Shown: positions 6,758 through 7,130 of the stretch, one piece after another | Position numbering within the stretch: the stretch's first letter is position 1 | Layout of the letters: each line of letters opens with the position of its first letter | Source: CAYQZD01 sp964421875 | GTDB lineage: Bacteria > Electryoneota > Tariuqbacteria > Tariuqbacterales > Tariuqbacteraceae | Direction of reading: 5' to 3' | Assembly (NCBI GenBank): GCA_964421875.1 | Contig: CAYQZD010000159.1 | Span: 1 to 7,130 of the forward strand | DNA: 7,130 nucleotides | The notes under the pieces: model-generated | The model's database searches: none | Seen by the model: the letters and a program-made list of their open reading frames with translations, nothing else | Told to the model about the DNA's origin: nothing | Program-made: the position numbers and the translations under genes

Positions 6758-7130
6758 ATGAAAACCCTATTCACCATATTCATCCTCATCATCATTTTGT
6801 CTCCCTTCGCCGCTGCCCAAGTCGGCCCGCCGGATACGCTCTGGACCAGGAGATATTGTTGTGGAAATTACTCTTGGGGATTTGATGTACAGTTGACTAA
6901 TGATAACGGATTCATTCTTACCGGTTGCACAATTCCACCTGGTCAGGTTTATCGCGATTTATATTTAGTTAAAACTGATGCCAATGGGGACACGATTTGG
7001 ACTCGAACCTTTGGGGGAGCAGGTCCAGAAATAGGGTATAGTGTCAAACAGACCGATGACGGCGGATATATCGTCTGCGGCGAAGCCTACCCTAACGGTT
7101 CCATTTATTCAGATGTATATTTAATCAGAA
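6758..7130 (+). CDS. Secreted repeat protein, partial (3' end beyond window)
   Basis: Only the first 124 codons are present. Residues 1-20 are a clear signal peptide (MKTLFTIFILIIILSPFAAA, likely cut before Gln21), so the product is exported. The mature part begins with GPPDTLWTRRY and consists of repeats of exactly 52 residues: W29/W81, G41/G93, V44/V96, G51-F52/G103-Y104, G56/G108, Y65/Y117, D67/D119, Y69-L70/Y121-L122. The consensus (WTR.(Y/F).G..., DDGG(F/Y)I(L/V).G, Y.D(L/V)YL(V/I)(K/R), TD.NGDTIW) resembles beta-propeller-like repeat proteins common in FCB genomes that often end in a type IX sorting domain. Whether this one does cannot be seen. A vicinal Cys pair occurs at 34-35, with further Cys at 57 and 107. 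The gene follows the peptidase by 18 bases on the same strand, so the two are probably co-transcribed and share an export route. The function is unknown; a surface-structural or binding role is an inference. Confidence 0.9.
   Translation, partial: MKTLFTIFILIIILSPFAAAQVGPPDTLWTRRYCCGNYSWGFDVQLTNDNGFILTGCTIPPGQVYRDLYLVKTDANGDTIWTRTFGGAGPEIGYSVKQTDDGGYIVCGEAYPNGSIYSDVYLIR
6842..7130 (+). repeat. 52-residue (156-base) tandem coding repeat, 1.85 units visible
   Basis: Unit 1 covers codons 29-80 (6842-6997) and unit 2 starts at codon 81 (6998) and is cut by the window end after 44 codons. The spacing between matching residues is 52 throughout, with no insertion or deletion. The DNA copies have diverged considerably, so the repeat is conserved at protein level and is not a recent duplication. 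Confidence 0.8.

Noticed and set aside
1..7130. Mobile element, CRISPR array, toxin-antitoxin pair or tRNA gene
   Set aside because: No transposase or integrase motifs, no regularly spaced identical DNA repeats, no paired small ORFs of known type and no tRNA-like cloverleaf was seen on reading both strands.

Overview
The window reads as a stretch of bacterial chromosome from a member of the FCB superphylum (Bacteroidetes/Fibrobacterota/Zixibacteria/Marinimicrobia-like lineages). The reasons are the C-terminal sorting-domain signature on the secreted peptidase (YPNPLN, then NIYDIQG-like and LASGIYL-like blocks), a signal-peptide protein with long internal repeats next to it, and a soluble multi-PAS hybrid histidine kinase of a type common in uncultured FCB and deltaproteobacterial genomes. 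The phylum is an inference. No rRNA, tRNA, transposase, integrase, CRISPR array or phage gene is visible, and all credible genes lie on the + strand.

Layout. Positions 1-187 are a low-GC leader with no recognisable gene; the last 67 bases contain only 11 G/C. Positions 188-3547 encode a 1119-residue cytoplasmic hybrid sensor kinase: two PAS, one GAF, two PAS, HisKA, HATPase and a C-terminal receiver. After 49 bases, 3597-3989 encodes a small protein of the NifX/NifB-C-terminal (dinitrogenase iron-molybdenum cofactor) family with a basic Gly/Arg tail. Positions 3990-4153 are mostly non-coding but hold two weak items: a 44-codon frame whose ATG overlaps the preceding stop (TAATG), and an imperfect hairpin at 4053-4078. 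Positions 4154-6739 encode a secreted M28 zinc aminopeptidase-like protein with two Fn3-like modules, a Rossmann/amidotransferase-like module and a C-terminal sorting domain. After only 18 bases and a strong Shine-Dalgarno, a second secreted protein starts at 6758 and runs off the window end. It has a signal peptide and a 52-residue repeat.

The genes fall into two functional blocks. The first is intracellular: a sensor kinase followed by a probable metal-cluster carrier. The second is an export block: an M28 peptidase and a repeat protein, probably co-transcribed and probably exported by a type IX-like route. Base composition changes between the blocks; one 60-base sample inside the kinase is 38% G/C and one inside the peptidase is 67%. 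Nothing amounts to a clearly undescribed system. The most worthwhile leads are the domain architecture of the peptidase, the gap-free 52-residue repeat, and the pairing of the kinase with the NifX-like gene.
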